DNA from: Azorinus chamasolen
Lineage: Eukaryota > Mollusca > Bivalvia > Cardiida > Solecurtidae
Direction of reading: 5' to 3'
Assembly: GCA_963576725.1 (NCBI GenBank)
Contig: OY755240.1
Coordinates: 12,702,378 to 12,766,377, forward strand
Length of the DNA stretch: 64,000 nucleotides
Below, one piece after another: positions 32,510 to 44,196 of this stretch. The notes under the pieces are model-generated. The model did not search any database. It had not been told where the DNA came from and saw nothing but the letters and a program-made list of their open reading frames with translations. The translations under genes and the position numbers were made by a program. The stretch's first letter is position 1. Each line of letters begins with the position of its first letter.

Positions 32510-33610
32510 ATGGCAAACTACGGACAAAACCTACAAGATTATGCGTCCATTAACGACGGATCATACCCGAACCTTGACGTCCACCATGAGTGTGAGGTAT
32601 GCAGGGAAGGAGGAAAGAATGAACTTGCTACCGGGTTTTGTGTTGACTGCAATGACTTCTTGTGTTTGGAATGTGTTGAAGGTCACAAACGAACGAAGTT
32701 CACCAAGCACCATAGAATAAAACATAAGGACAACAGACCTCTGGACAAACCAGAAAAAGTGGACGAAAGGCTATTCGAACCATGTAAAGATCCAACACCA
32801 GACAGCATGGCGGCTAAACATATAGTTGACATGAATGCGGCGACAACGAGTGATGTCATTTGTTCAGTTGGAGGTTTGTTGATGTTGTCGGATAGGAGAT
32901 TTGTTCTGACAGACTTTTTCAATTTCAAAGTAAAAGTAATTGATTTAAAGGCAGGTAAAGTGATCAGTGAATGGCAAACAACGTCTTTTCCAACTGAAGT
33001 CACCCAGTTAAGAAATAAAATAGCTGTCACTATACCATGGGAGCGAAAGATTTCATTGCTGAGTGTGACTGGTTCCCTGAATCTGGAAAGAGATATCAAG
33101 GTCGAGGGTCAATGTTATAGTATAGCAACTGCAGGGGACCAGTTAGTAGTGGGTTACCAGTATCCACCAAAAATTGAATTAATCGATGAAAATGGATCAG
33201 TTGTCAAGTCAGTTGTTTCAAAATGGAAAGGAAGGAAACTCTTTCACCATCCAAATCACATGGCAGTGAGCGGTGATCAAACCACGATTTATGTGTCAGA
33301 CGCTTACAGAAACACAGTAACCAGTCTGTCTATGGACGGGGAAGTAAAGGGTTTGTATCGGGATGAGTGTCTGAGAATTGCACGGGGAGTTTGTGTCGAT
33401 CAGTATGGATTTGTGTATGTATGCGGTTTTGACAGTGATAACGTTCACATGCTTACGGCCGACTGCGAAAAGGTGAAGATTCTGCTGGGGAAGAGACGGG
33501 GATTGCAGTTTCCTATCTCCGTTCATTGTTGCAGGGAAACAAACAAACTCTTTGTGAGCATGCGTGAAAAGAGTGTCATAAAAGTATTCCAGTTGTTACC
33601 GTACGGCTGA
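32510..33610 (+). CDS. B-box zinc-finger protein with C-terminal beta-propeller (TRIM/NHL-like)
   Basis: An intact, intronless 366-residue frame. Residues 28-68 form one B-box: C28xxC31, C44xxC47, C52xxC55, H59 and H67/H68. From about residue 110 to 363 come regularly spaced segments such as LSDRRFVLTDFFNFKVKVID, ISLLSVTGSL, IYVSDAYRNTVTSLSMDG and FVYVCGFDSDNVHML, typical of NHL/six-bladed propellers. There is no RING and no long coiled coil, so it is shorter than canonical TRIM ligases and unlikely to be a ubiquitin ligase on its own. Bivalves have many single-exon genes of this kind, often linked to innate immunity; that role is an inference. The ATG is chosen because it opens the frame just before the B-box and the upstream sequence is non-coding. 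A retrocopy origin would explain the lack of introns. Confidence 0.9.
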   Translation: MANYGQNLQDYASINDGSYPNLDVHHECEVCREGGKNELATGFCVDCNDFLCLECVEGHKRTKFTKHHRIKHKDNRPLDKPEKVDERLFEPCKDPTPDSMAAKHIVDMNAATTSDVICSVGGLLMLSDRRFVLTDFFNFKVKVIDLKAGKVISEWQTTSFPTEVTQLRNKIAVTIPWERKISLLSVTGSLNLERDIKVEGQCYSIATAGDQLVVGYQYPPKIELIDENGSVVKSVVSKWKGRKLFHHPNHMAVSGDQTTIYVSDAYRNTVTSLSMDGEVKGLYRDECLRIARGVCVDQYGFVYVCGFDSDNVHMLTADCEKVKILLGKRRGLQFPISVHCCRETNKLFVSMREKSVIKVFQLLPYG

Positions 33611-33954
33611 CATTTGCCCAAACAATATCGACAGATTCCCGTGTTTAATTGGTTCCAAGCCTGACTTGATCAACTACAGTTGTATATTTTCATTTGTAAC
33701 TAGTCGTCTTATTCCGTCAGGGTTCGGAATAGACTATTTCGTAGAAAATAGCTGAAATGTTTGCTATGGAAGGCCCGTGCGCCATGCTAAATGCGAAATG
33801 CTAAATACGACTTGCGAAATACGAAATGATTAATGACAAATGCTAAATGACAAATGCCAATTGCTATTTGGGGACTTCTAAAAATCAATTGCTAATCACA
33901 TTGTACTGAATGGTTGAACTGGTCAATTTTGAAGGCGAGATCTGTATCCTTTTC
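33611..33954. other. B-box gene 3' flank with an AATGCTAAATGCGA-type array
   Basis: 33762-33880 is a run of variants of ATGCTAAATGCGAA after GGAAGGCCCGTGCGCC. An inverted match (CGCACCGGCCTTCCATAGCA) lies at 39230-39250 and similar direct runs at 38628-38700, so these may be the outermost ends of the 33.8-39.25 kb complex. No AATAAA seen close to the stop. Confidence 0.5.
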
Positions 33955-34781
33955 CAATATACATACAGTACTAGATATCATCGAGTCCAATCTTTCAGTA
34001 TGGATCGCAGGAGGGGAACGCATAGATAGATGGAAAAGGGGTACTGTGGTAAGAAAATCGTCTCGCATTTCTTTGATAATGCACATATCAGATAAAGATA
34101 TAGCCCACGATGATCTCCTATGATAAATTTACCCGGTGGTCATCTCACATTCGCCAACTTTTCGTTAACTTCTTAGATCATTCTCGACAACTGCACTAGA
34201 AAATCACCAAAATCGACGAATTCGCTGATTGAGTGTCAGTATTTTGACAAGGACACAAAGTTCCAAGGATTTGGTTCGTCCTATAGGTCCGTTTAAAACA
34301 TGTCCTCATACGCCAAAAGCCTCCACAATTTCTGGACCGTATTTTGGGGAGTTAAATACCATTTTATAGAAGTTTTAATATGAACGCATGGGTCGAACTT
34401 TTCGTAAGTTTTCATCGGTTTGCAAACTGAACGCATGGACAGGAGACATTTTTGAAACCCCCGTTTTTTCATTGATATCTCGTATAAAATCGATCATTTG
34501 ACCGTAAATATTCCGAATATTCGTTCCAAATGTCTAAAAGCTTACAAATTAGTCTCCCACTTTAGTATCCAAACGACGTATTGCTAATAAGTACTATATC
34601 TACTTTATAAAATCAACTTCAACTTGTCAATTATTGCAATTATTCATCATACAAACGAAACTATTGACATATTCGTTTTTAAAAGAATAACTGATATTCT
34701 TCCCATGACAAACCATTGCTCCGTTCTAGATGTAAAATAATACATTCCCATACAAAAAAAAACCCTGGGAGTTTGGCATGT

Positions 34782-36254
34782 TAACCTGACATGAACGTGG
34801 CATGCCTAACAAATACTTAATTCATGTCAAAACATGAGCTAGTCTGGCATACTAGTGTGGCAGTAATTAAGCATTATAACAAGGCAGTAACCTGGCATTG
34901 CAGTGCCAGACCAATACATACCATTTGAATAAAGCATATGCCTAATTCATGCCAATCTTCAAGAAGTGTGGCATGAATAAAGCTAATTTAATGGCAAACT
35001 ACATGAGGCTTGTGTTATTTACGAAGTCATTCAATCAAATTGTATGTTACACATGCATGCAATTATGCATGTATCTATTAAATAATGCTTATTTCGAATT
35101 ATTAATGACAATGCTGTCATTTCTCTTAGAAATATTTGTAACAAAAAGCATTTCTTTTTCATTTAAGGTTTACAAATTGCATATAGATCTATAAATCTAA
35201 CCCCGCATTGATTTCAAATTCTATAAATTTCAAATTATTATTGGTTTACTAAATAGTAATGTACATGTCTTTTTAACTATTCAATTATCTAACTATATAT
35301 ATTCCGTAGATGGAAAAGTAGTAAAGTCAAGCAGGCAAAGCCACATGCAAGACGCAACCACCACCAAAACACCGATTGACAGCATGACACACAAACACAC
35401 ACACAACCACACACCCAAACGCACACACACACACACGAAATGAACACAGAAAACACCAAAAGACACACAAGAACCAGGGACAAACGTTCCACAACATGAA
35501 CAAACCACAAGCACAAAGACGGAAGGCAAACAAAAGGAAGGGTGACAAAGAGAGTACCGCCTTGGCACGGTCAGCAGCAAAAACATCACTGGGGGTTTAA
35601 ACCGGTTTACGGACGTCCTAACCTCACACTTCTCTCAAAGTCACCCTAGCTTTACAAATATTGTAAATAAAGGTATCCCCGCAACAAATATAGTCAGTTA
35701 ATACTACGAACAAAAGTGCAACGTATGCATACCTGCATGACAGTGGTCAAAATATATTGGGTACGAATCGAAACAGTTTAAAATTCCCAAGTTTATTTAT
35801 TAAATAAATCCACTTTTAGCGTTTTTTTAATAAAAGGTCGTCAATATAACACAACATTCACATGATATAGCAGTAAATTATCCATATTGTAGTGGATACT
35901 GTCTCATTTTGAAATTCAGAGTTATCTCTAACCGCCCTTTTTCTTTGATGGTTGCCAACCAATGGCCACTCTTAGTTCATGTATAATGGAGTATCAATTT
36001 GGCATGGTATATGTAATATTGTTACAAGTGTAATCTGGTAGTAATAGAGCACTTCAATGAAGAGTCAAAGTAGATTAAAGTATCAATTAAGCATATGTAA
36101 AACTACGGAGTCTAATGTGGCATTAGTTTGCCATTACCATTCAGCTGCATCAGCATGCCACATTAGTGCCAAATTCAGTCTGACATCAATAGAGAATTGT
36201 ACTTTGGTACTAAAACATGCTTTATTCATGCTTAATTGCTGCTTAAGTCATGTC
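34782..36254. mobile_element. element with AACCTGACATGA ends inserted in the left arm
   Basis: Starts AACCTGACATGAACGTGGCA and ends GCTTAAGTCATGTCAGGTT. Near both ends it carries many TGGCAT / ATGCCA motifs. It lies exactly between the outer and inner left arms of the surrounding inverted repeat. No coding sequence; a microsatellite is inside. Confidence 0.6.
35390..35440. repeat. AC-rich microsatellite
   Basis: Interrupted ACACAC tracts. The Cys/Val-rich reading frames on the - strand through it are artefacts. Confidence 0.9.
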
Positions 36255-36379
36255 AGGTTGTAAAATATTTTCATATGGGTTCACTTGATATTGACACTCA
36301 AAGAGCGATTTTAACTTGAAAGGACAGTTAGTGCCTTGACACTGTATGATTTACTCCTCATTTTCGTATTCTCCGCCAT

Positions 36380-36790
36380 TTGATGTCCCCCGCCTTTCGG
36401 AAAGAAGTGGGATATTGACATGGTCTCCGTTTTGTCCGTCTGTCCGTTCGTCCGTCACACTTCGTGTCCGGTCCATTGTTCATTCATCAAGTGATTTTGA
36501 AATAACTTGGCACAAGTATTCACCATAATGAGACGACTTGTCATGCGAAACCCCAAAACCCCTACCTGCAAGGTCAATACCACACTTGTAGGACAAAGGT
36601 TAACATGTTTTTATATGGTATGTTTCGTGTCCGGTACATAACTTTTGCATTCATCAAGGGATTCTCAATAACTTGGCACAATTGTTCATCATAAAAAGAC
36701 GACAAGTCATGCGAAACACCCAGACCTTTACCTCCAAGGTCAAGCTCACTCTTGGTGGTCATTGGTTAAGTTTTTAGATGCCTAACGCAC
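36380..36790. repeat. interspersed repeat with CCGTCTGTCC tract
   Basis: GTCCGTCTGTCCGTTCGTCC, then two diverged copies of ATCAAGTGATTTTGAAATAACTTGGCAC (about 36486 and 36655) with ACAAGTCATGCGAAACNCC after each. This is the same style of non-coding repeat as 6276-6545 and fills part of the loop of the large inverted repeat. The remainder to 37720 is AT-rich with no gene seen. Confidence 0.45.
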
Positions 36791-38756
36791 TTCTATTATA
36801 TATATTAAAACAATTAATTTATGTCAAGAATCTTCTCAAAGTTTGCATGATTATAGAGACTCATAATTGAAGAAAATTTATGAAAAACAATGTTTCGGGT
36901 CATCGTGCTAATTTTTTAGTTATCTGCCCCTGAATGTGAGTTTTTTTTGCTGTTTTAGGACATTTTCAAGAGCAGATAACTCAAAATCAAGCAAACCAAG
37001 ACCTTATTTTATTTTTTATTATTTATTATCATTTCACTTTCAATCATTGTGCAAAGTTTAAAACAATTTTACCTAACAAAGTATTTGCTATGCCTGACTT
37101 AGTGGATGTACAACATTTGTATTGAAAAAGGGACATTATTTGCTATCATGTTGCATAAGCAGTTATAGAACAAACTCTGATGAAATTTAGCAAATTTTAC
37201 ACAAGCACCGGGAATGAAACTAAAACCACAAATTTTAAATCAAATGAGGTGTTGTTTGCCACAGTTTTTGAGTTATCTGTCACTTCGTCTTCGTCTCCCA
37301 TATTCAAATTCTGTAATATTAATAAAACTTCACTTTGAGCGATATAATTGAGATCATTGTACAAACACAATAAGATTAAAGTAAATTGCAAGGGTCAACT
37401 CACTTCTACGTAAGATTTAACTCTTTATACAGTTTAAATGCAAATTCTTGTCTACCGGGTACAAATATAGTGCGCATGTGCAGTGTAATCATTTTAACAA
37501 TGCCATAAGCATTATAACATTAAACAGAACATTGTTCTGATTCTTTAAGCATCAAAGTAGCATTAATTTAGTTCTAAGTATTTTAAAACGCATTATATTG
37601 CTAAGTTATACCACATAAACATGACCTGTAGCATAGTTTAATTTAAAATTGATTATGAAAAGCACTAGTATGTTATTTATCATTTCAGTGATTCCAAATA
37701 TGTTTATTTTAAATACATGTACAACAAATGGCGGAGAATACAAAAAGGGACTCAATCATACAATTTCAATGCACAAACTGTCCTTTCAAGTTAAAAATTG
37801 TTGTTTGTGTGTCAATATCAAGTGAATTATTTTATATCTAGAGCGGAGCAATGATTTGTCATGGGAAGAATAGCAGTTATTCTTATATGTCAATAGTTTC
37901 GTTTGCATGATGAATAATTACAATAATTGACAAGTTGAAGTTGATTTTATAAAGTAGATATAGTACTCTGCTTATTAGCAATACGTCGTTTGGATACTAA
38001 AGGGGGGGACTAATCTGTAAGCTTTTAGACATTTGGAACGAATATTCGGAATATTTACGGTCAAATGATCGATTTTATACGAGATATCCACGAAAAACGG
38101 GGTTTTCAAAAATGCTTCCTGCCCATGCGTTCAGTTTGCAAACCGATGAAAACTTACGAAAAGTTCGACCCATGCGTTCATATTAAAACTTCTATAAAAT
38201 GGTATTTAACTCCCCAATATACGGTCCAGAAATTGTGGAGACCTATAGAATAAACCAAATCATCAGAACGTTGTATCCTTGTCAAAATATTGACACTCAA
38301 ATAGCGAATTCGTCGATTTTGGGGATTTTCTAGAGCAGTGGTCGAGAATGATCTAAGAAGTTAACGAAATGTTGGCGAATGTGAGATGACCACCGGGCAT
38401 TTTTATCATAGGAGATCATCGTGAGTCATATCTTTATCTGATATATGCATTATCAAAGAAATGCGAGGCGAATTCTTACCACAGTACCTGTTTTCCTCCT
38501 TAAAATTCCATCTTTCTATGCGTTCTCCTCCTGCGATCCATACTGAACGTTTGGGTTCGGTGTATATTTTTTTTCTTCGTGCGTCGAAATGACATAAACT
38601 GATATCATAATCTCTGAGAACCTCTCGCCATGCAAAATGCGAAATGCAAAATTCGAAATTCTAAATGCGATTTGCTAAATGCAATTTGCATACTGCCAAA
38701 TGATTGAAAACAACAAAATATCAAGTTTCACACAAGACAGTGCTTCGATTTACATA

Positions 38757-39110
38757 GTGGGATATAGAGGATCTGTTGCGAGTTGTCTTTTAAGATCACA
38801 TGTTCCTAAACGGGCCTTAGAAAATGTCATAAAGCGAGCCTTGGCGAGCTTAATAACATTTTCTTGGTGAGTTTAGGAACATGTGATCTTAAAAGACAAC
38901 GAGCATCAGATTCTTTTTCTCACATATCAAAAAAGTGTATTTTGGCCGTTTAAATGACATGTAAACATCAGTTTCCATGGTTTGACGTCATATATATGAC
39001 GTATGACGTCATATGTTCTAAAGTGATCTTACACGTGTTACAGATAAGGAAATATTAACCCGTTGTTCTAACTCGGAGATAAGGGAAGGTATGTGAGAAA
39101 AAGATATGTA
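38757..39110. repeat. fold-back repeat, family F, copy 1
   Basis: GATCTGTTGCGAGTTGTCTT and AAGACAACGAGCATCAGATT flank a palindrome (AAGATCACATGTTCCTAAAC and inverse). It is followed by TGACGTCATATATATGACGT and GAAGGTATGTGAGAAAA. Other copies are at 39742 and, inverted, at 53655. Confidence 0.75.
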
Positions 39111-39191
39111 TACTTGGAAATAAACTTTTGTTTGCATTTTAAAGATTGGGTTTTAATTAGATCCTACTTCATCCTAGGGGTCTTCTTAAAG

Positions 39192-39600
39192 CACATGTAT
39201 TTCGCATTTAGCATGTCGCATTTAGCATGGCGCACCGGCCTTCCATAGCATGCCATTCTTCCATGCTATTTGCTAAAAGAACCGGAATGTTCCAAATGTT
39301 GGATGTAAATGACAAATGCGAAATGCTTCTTGCTAAATGCATGTTTGCACTTCTAGCATTGAACAGTGCCATTTTTAATTTAGTAGTGCAATAAGCAATA
39401 AACTTTAATAATGTAAATAAGCATGCATTTAACAAATGTACAGTCACTTTAAAATGGCGCTATTCAATGCTAGTAGTGCAAACATGCATTTAGCAATAAG
39501 CATTTCGAGTTTGTCATTTACATCCATCATTTGGAACATTCCTTAGCAATTTACGCAATTAGCAAAAAGCATTTTGTATTTAGCAATTAGCATGGCAGAA
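39192..39600. repeat. palindromic AATGC-rich repeat
   Basis: 39252-39375 (ATGCTATTTGCTAAAAG, GGAACATTCC-like, AAATGCATGTTTGCACT) is mirrored at 39450-39597 (AGTGCAAACATGCATTT ... TTAGCAATTAGCATGGCA). About 75 bp lie between the arms. Confidence 0.65.
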
Positions 39601-39741
39601 TAGGCGTGTTCCGAGCTGGTCGAAATGAGCCGAATAGTTACGATTAGACTGGTTTCGTTTCACGTGGATCCGAAGAAATGGAGAAATGGACTGCATCGGC
39701 CGTGAGTGCTCGATGATTCTCTAATACAAGTATGCTGTAGA

Positions 39742-40045
39742 GATATAGAGGATCTGTTGCGAGTTCTCTTTTAAGATCACATGTTCCTAAACGAGCCTTA
39801 GAAAATGTCATTTAGGAACATGTGATCTTAAAAGACAACGAGCATCAGATTCTTTTTCTCACATATCAAAAAAGTGCATTTTCGCCGTTTAAATGTCATG
39901 TAAACATCGGTTTCCATGGTTTGACGTCATATATATGACGTATGACGTCATATATGTTCTAAAGTGATCTTACACGTGTTACAGATAAGGAAATCTTAAC
40001 CTGTTGTTCTAACTCGGAGATAAGGGAAGGTATGTGAGAAAATAG
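39742..40045. repeat. fold-back repeat, family F, copy 2 (loop deleted)
   Basis: Nearly identical to copy 1 from GATATAGAGGATCTGTTGCG to GAAGGTATGTGAGAAAA. The palindrome lacks the stretch between AAAATGTCAT and TTAGGAACATG. Confidence 0.75.
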
Positions 40046-40129
40046 GAATAGTGTCAATATTATTTGTTATCGCTAGAATGTAGCAACGAGCATTTGTTGC
40101 AGTGTACTGATGAACATTGAAACGCTATG

Positions 40130-41589
40130 TTAACCTATCCTTTTTATTGACGCCTATTGACGCTTCTGTAAAAGTCACTTTATGAAACCATTGTGATAAA
40201 TAGAGCATTTGTCCATAGGAGCAAATGCTCTGTTTATCACAATTGTTTAAAAACTACACAATTCTGAAAATTTCCCTTTCTCTCGTTAATGCTCCTTTTT
40301 GGTAGATTTAATCGAAGAGGTTGGGTCCAAAGGTGCCCGACGCATGCTTGGACTCATCCATGGACCCCCCCCCCCCCCCCCCAAAAAAAAAAAAAATAAA
40401 AAAATAAAAAAATAAAAAAAAAAAAAAAAAATAAATAAATAAATAAATAAAAATAAATATGATCGAAGTATGTTCAACTGGCCTAAAACTATCTATTTGA
40501 ACCTTAAACCATTCCGAAAAACGAGAAAAACACGACCCGGAAAAAATTTCCTATCGGGTCTATATATGTATTGAAAGGTATCTAACTACGACAGATCAGC
40601 GGCGGAAAATACAACAGTCATGTTTTTCAAAGTCTTACAGCAAAGCCAATTCAACACCGATTTCAATCATTTTGGTCTTGATCCGTTCCAAATTCCATAT
40701 GCTAAGCGGCACAATTACTGCTTTCTTTAAATATTGCTCCGTCTTGTCGCTGCAAGACCGCGAATTTGAAAAAACGCTAGAGCGAAACGATGTGACTCCC
40801 GCCAGGATGCATAGACGTATATAGGGGGATCTGTATTCGGTAATCTTTTCAACAAAAACGCGAATTATGGTTAAACACTATCTAAAAACATTAAACTCGC
40901 CGCAGTTAAAACGGTGCTTACTATTTCCAATCAGCTACGAGGCGCCAGTTTTCTTTCTCCAACTTTCCTTTTGAACGGATGCGACCATTTTGCTGTGACC
41001 CGGCTCATAAACTATTCGATATGCAAATTGACTACTACTTCCGGGCCACAGCGATTTGGTCACCTCCGTTCAAAACGAAAGTAGGAGAAAGAAAACTGGC
41101 GTCTCATAGCAGACTGCAAACAGCCAGCACCGTTTTAACTGCGGTAAGTTGAATGTTTTTCGAATGTGTTTCAGCATAATTCGCGCTTTTGTTGAAAAGT
41201 TTAAAGAATACAGACCCCCCTATATACCTCTATGCATCCTGGCGGGAGTCACATCGTTTCGCTCTAGCGTATTTTCAAATTCGCGGTCTTGCAGCGACAA
41301 GACGGGGCAATATTTAAGGAAAGCACTAACTGTGCCGCTTAGCATATGGAATTTGGAACGGATCAAGACCAAAATGATTAAAATCGGCGTTGAATTGGCT
41401 TTGCTGTAAGACTTTGAAAAACATGACTGTTGTATTTTCTGCAGCTGATCTGTCGTAGTTAGATACCTTTCAATACATATATAGACCCGATAGGAAAAAA
41501 TTTCCGGGTCGTGTTTTTCTTGTTTTTCGGAGTGGTTTAAGGTTCAAATAGATAGTTTTAGGCTAATTTATCATACTTGGAACACAATT

Positions 41590-41620
<31 letters not shown>

Positions 41621-41686
41621 GGGTTCCATGGGTGAGTCCAAGCATGCGTCGAGCACCTTTGGTTGGGTCTAAATAGCCTAAGTGGG
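40130..41686. mobile_element. family B MITE interrupted by a hAT-like palindrome and cut by the gap
   Basis: TTAA at 40130, then the B sequence with GCATTTGTCCATAGGAGCAA near 40215, to GAGGTTGGGTC (40327). B resumes after the insertion as TAAATAGCCTAAGTGGG at 41670 and runs into Ns; its final TTAA is in the gap. Confidence 0.8.
40328..41661. mobile_element. hAT-like 1.3-kb palindromic element with 8-bp target duplication
   Basis: The whole element is an inverted repeat: arms about 40328-41003 and 41042-41661 with a loop of only about 40 bp. Termini are CAAAGGTGCCCGACGCATGC and the near-inverse ending GAGCACCTTTG. The target duplication GTTGGGTC is at 40320-40327 and 41662-41669. C-run/A-run (40366-40440) is mirrored by T-run/G-run (about 41588-41623). 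An 8-bp duplication with CA(A/G)AGGTG-type ends fits the hAT superfamily. No transposase. Its reading frames are palindrome artefacts. Confidence 0.85.
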
Positions 41687-41886
41687 NNNNNNNNNNNNNN
41701 NNNNNNNNNNNNNNNNNNNNNNNNNNNNNNNNNNNNNNNNNNNNNNNNNNNNNNNNNNNNNNNNNNNNNNNNNNNNNNNNNNNNNNNNNNNNNNNNNNNN
41801 NNNNNNNNNNNNNNNNNNNNNNNNNNNNNNNNNNNNNNNNNNNNNNNNNNNNNNNNNNNNNNNNNNNNNNNNNNNNNNNNNNNNNN
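41687..41886. other. assembly gap (200 N)
   Basis: Exactly 200 N, the size often used for gaps of unknown length. It directly follows the long palindrome and the homopolymer run. A truncated family D fold-back starts immediately after. Confidence 0.95.
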
Positions 41887-41938
41887 AAAAGCTTGAGAAC
41901 GAAACTCAGACTCAACTAAAAGCTTTATAAGCATGGAC
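41887..41938. repeat. right half of fold-back repeat, family D
   Basis: CTTGAGAACGAAACTCAGAC to TTTATAAGCATGGACCC; its left half must lie in the gap. Confidence 0.7.
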
Positions 41939-42400
41939 CCTGAAGCAAATCCTACTGCTCCTAAGAAATGAATCCACAGTTTCTGCCATAGCATAATGTC
42001 ACCCTGTTCACAATGCCACCTGTACCCAATCGAAGAAGCACACAGTCGATGGTGGTATTGAGGTTTGGCGAAGTAAATTTTGGCTGCGTAAACTATGGAA
42101 CCAAATTCAAGATATCCTTTGCAAACAGTTTGGATCCAGATGAAATGCCGAGGAACTCGGCATCTCTTCATGTTCCGAACTGTTTGACACCGTACCTGAA
42201 CTGTTTGACACCATACCTGAATTTTCTCGGAGAAATGGAAGAACAAGAGGGCCAAAGATGAAAGCTGAGAACCCTGTAGATTCAGTGGAGAATATTTTTA
42301 AAGGTTCAAATTGTTGACACGACGCACGCTGACGGTAGACGGAGATCAAGTGACCACAAAAGCTTACCCTGAGCACTTTGTGCTATGATGAGCTAAGGAG
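41939..42400. repeat. A2/I-type fragments and a SINE-like tail
   Basis: 42115-42170 is a family I-type dyad (TTGGATCCAGATGAAATGCCG, CTCGGCATCTC). 42250-42390 matches the tail of the 56190-57508 repeat: AAAGATGAAAGCTGAGA, then CACCCTGAGCACTTTGTGCT-like sequence. No gene. Confidence 0.5.
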
Positions 42401-42417
42401 GACAGATATAGAATTGT

Positions 42418-42548
42418 GGAGTTTTTAAACCATTGTAATCAATAGAGCATTTGCTCCTATGGAGCAAATGCTCTATATATTACAATGGTTTCAAAAAGTG
42501 ATTTTCACAGAGGCAACGAAAGGCGTCAATATGAGGGAATGAGTTATA
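42418..42548. mobile_element. family B MITE, left end missing
   Basis: CATTTGCTCCTATGGAGCAA centre and right terminus GAGGGAATGAGTTA. Confidence 0.6.
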
Positions 42549-42751
42549 GGTCCAAGCTGTCTAAGCTGTCTGACACTCTTCAAGAGTGGTCATAGTACAG
42601 GGTTTGGTAGAGAAATAGAGAAATGACGATTTTAGTATTTGGATACGCACGTTTATCTGTAGCTCTGTGTCTGTTTCTATAAATTCTCAAAGTTCTGTTT
42701 TGTCCGTTTCTCCGTCCGTGCAACCAAAGTGACAAACAATTAAGATCCTGG

Positions 42752-42896
42752 GTCCATGCTTATAAAGCTGTTTAGTCGAGTCTGAGTTTTTTCTCAAGCT
42801 TTTGATTGGTCAGATTTGAGTCAAAGGCTCAAATCTGACCAATCAAAAACTTGAGAATGAACTCGGACTCTACTAAAAAGTTTTATAAGCATGGAT
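42752..42896. repeat. fold-back repeat, family D
   Basis: TCCATGCTTATAAAGCTG to the inverse TTTTATAAGCATGGA, with TTTTGATTGGTCAGATTTGA and its inverse at the centre. Related copies are at 45986 and 61078. Confidence 0.8.
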
Positions 42897-43400
42897 ACTG
42901 ATGTCAAGTTACTCAGCATCTTATATGGATCAAATTTGTTTGCATTAGCCAAGGACGTGTAAAAATCTGTTCTAAGAGATTGGGTCTGAAAATTGCCTGT
43001 AAGGGAATGGGTTAACCCTTTACCTAACAGATAAGCATTTTAACCATTTCCTTCATACAAACGTGTTTTCACGCATTTACAAACAGAGTAGACCCAGACC
43101 AGACGGATCCTATACTCTTAATTAAAGAGAGTTTCAACTGTTGGAACATCCTAAAAGTTTCGCAATAAAATTGTTTCATTTCTCAACGATGTTTCCGATT
43201 GCACAGACTTGGACAAAATCTATGTTCTGCTTTCATTGTTATCATTCCGGTCAAATTTCAAATAAATAAGTTCACAAGTGGGCGCTGTTTAGACAATTTC
43301 ATATATTGCTAATAAGCCTATTTAGGCTTCCACATTATTAGCATTCAATTTAGCTGCGAAAAGATGTTTGCAACTACCTTCGAAACAAATATACTAGCGA
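42897..43400. other. fragments of B and A elements, otherwise unremarkable
   Basis: 42950-43016 is a B right end (AAGGGAATGGGTTAA) and 43040-43115 the left half of an A element, cut at its centre (GACGGATCCTATACTC). 43116-43400 shows nothing recognisable. Confidence 0.5.
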
Positions 43401-43647
43401 TTAACCCTTTCCCTCATATAAACGTGTTTTTACGCATTTGCAAAGAGTAGACTCAGATCAGACGGCTCCTAGAGGAGCCGTCTGATCAGGGTCTGCTCTG
43501 TTTGCTAACAGAATTTGATAGATCTGTTTCTTTGCTTTATAAAATATCTACAGTATTCCACCTTCTATATTTGGTTATAACTATTTTGTCCATGAATATT
43601 TAGTAGGTAATGAAATTTGGAATAAACATAGAACAGGGAATGGTTAA
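43401..43647. mobile_element. TTAA-flanked MITE, family A
   Basis: Full length, TTAACCCTTTCCCTCATATA to GAACAGGGAATGGTTAA, centre GGCTCCTAGAGGAGCC near 43473. Confidence 0.85.
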
Positions 43648-44196
43648 TCCAGCCAATGGTCAAACATAGAAAACATTGATACCGGTAAATGGTTGGTTTC
43701 CGAATTAACTGATAAACCCATTTGAGCTTTGTTTTCATACGGGTCCATCCTATTAAGATGTTTGCAACTACTGGCAACTACCCGAAAGCAACAATAGCTT
43801 ATTTATTTCATCTAGAAAATTCTTTTGCAATTTTATTGCAAAACTGGTTTTCAAGTGAAAATTGCAATACAAATTTGGACACTTTTTACATCCCAACCAG
43901 TTTTGCAACAAATTTATTGCAATTCTGATTATTATTGCAAATTGGTTGTAACAAAGCTTTGTGCCAGGTGATCTCAAAACAGTGTAGATTCTGATTAGGA
44001 GTACATTCAACTGCAGGCATACCGTAATACAGTTCACTTGTCCGCTGACCAGACTTATAACCAAAACAATAAATCACAGGAATTAAATTACAATTTATTA
44101 ACAATATATAATATAATTGCACAAATCCTTTACAATTCAAACTAGAAACATGTCACAAATAACTAATAAACAGATCAACAATTGAGAACTTTTTAA
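43648..44196. other. intergenic, no gene recognised
   Basis: 43780-43985 has weak inverted similarity in TTTGCAA-rich sequence (AAAACTGGTTTTCAAG / CCAGTTTTGCAAC). No element ends seen. Confidence 0.35.

Larger units (their letters stand above)
33955..38566. mobile_element. large inverted-repeat element with arms of about 750 bp
   Basis: The left arm 33955-34740 and the right arm 37832-38566 are inverted copies, for example CATCTCACATTCGCCAAC at 34141 against GTTGGCGAATGTGAGATG near 38373, and AACGACGTATTGCTAATAAG against its inverse near 37975. A second inner inverted pair, 36265-36380 and 37725-37830, directly continues the right arm but is separated from the left arm by 1.5 kb. No transposase recognised. 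It looks like a fold-back element that later received an insertion. Confidence 0.75.

Noticed and set aside
35289..35589. Cys/Val-rich, signal-peptide-like frames on -
   Set aside because: Caused by the AC microsatellite.
41563..42255. Reading frames spanning the N run
   Set aside because: Translation through unknown bases; not evidence of a gene.
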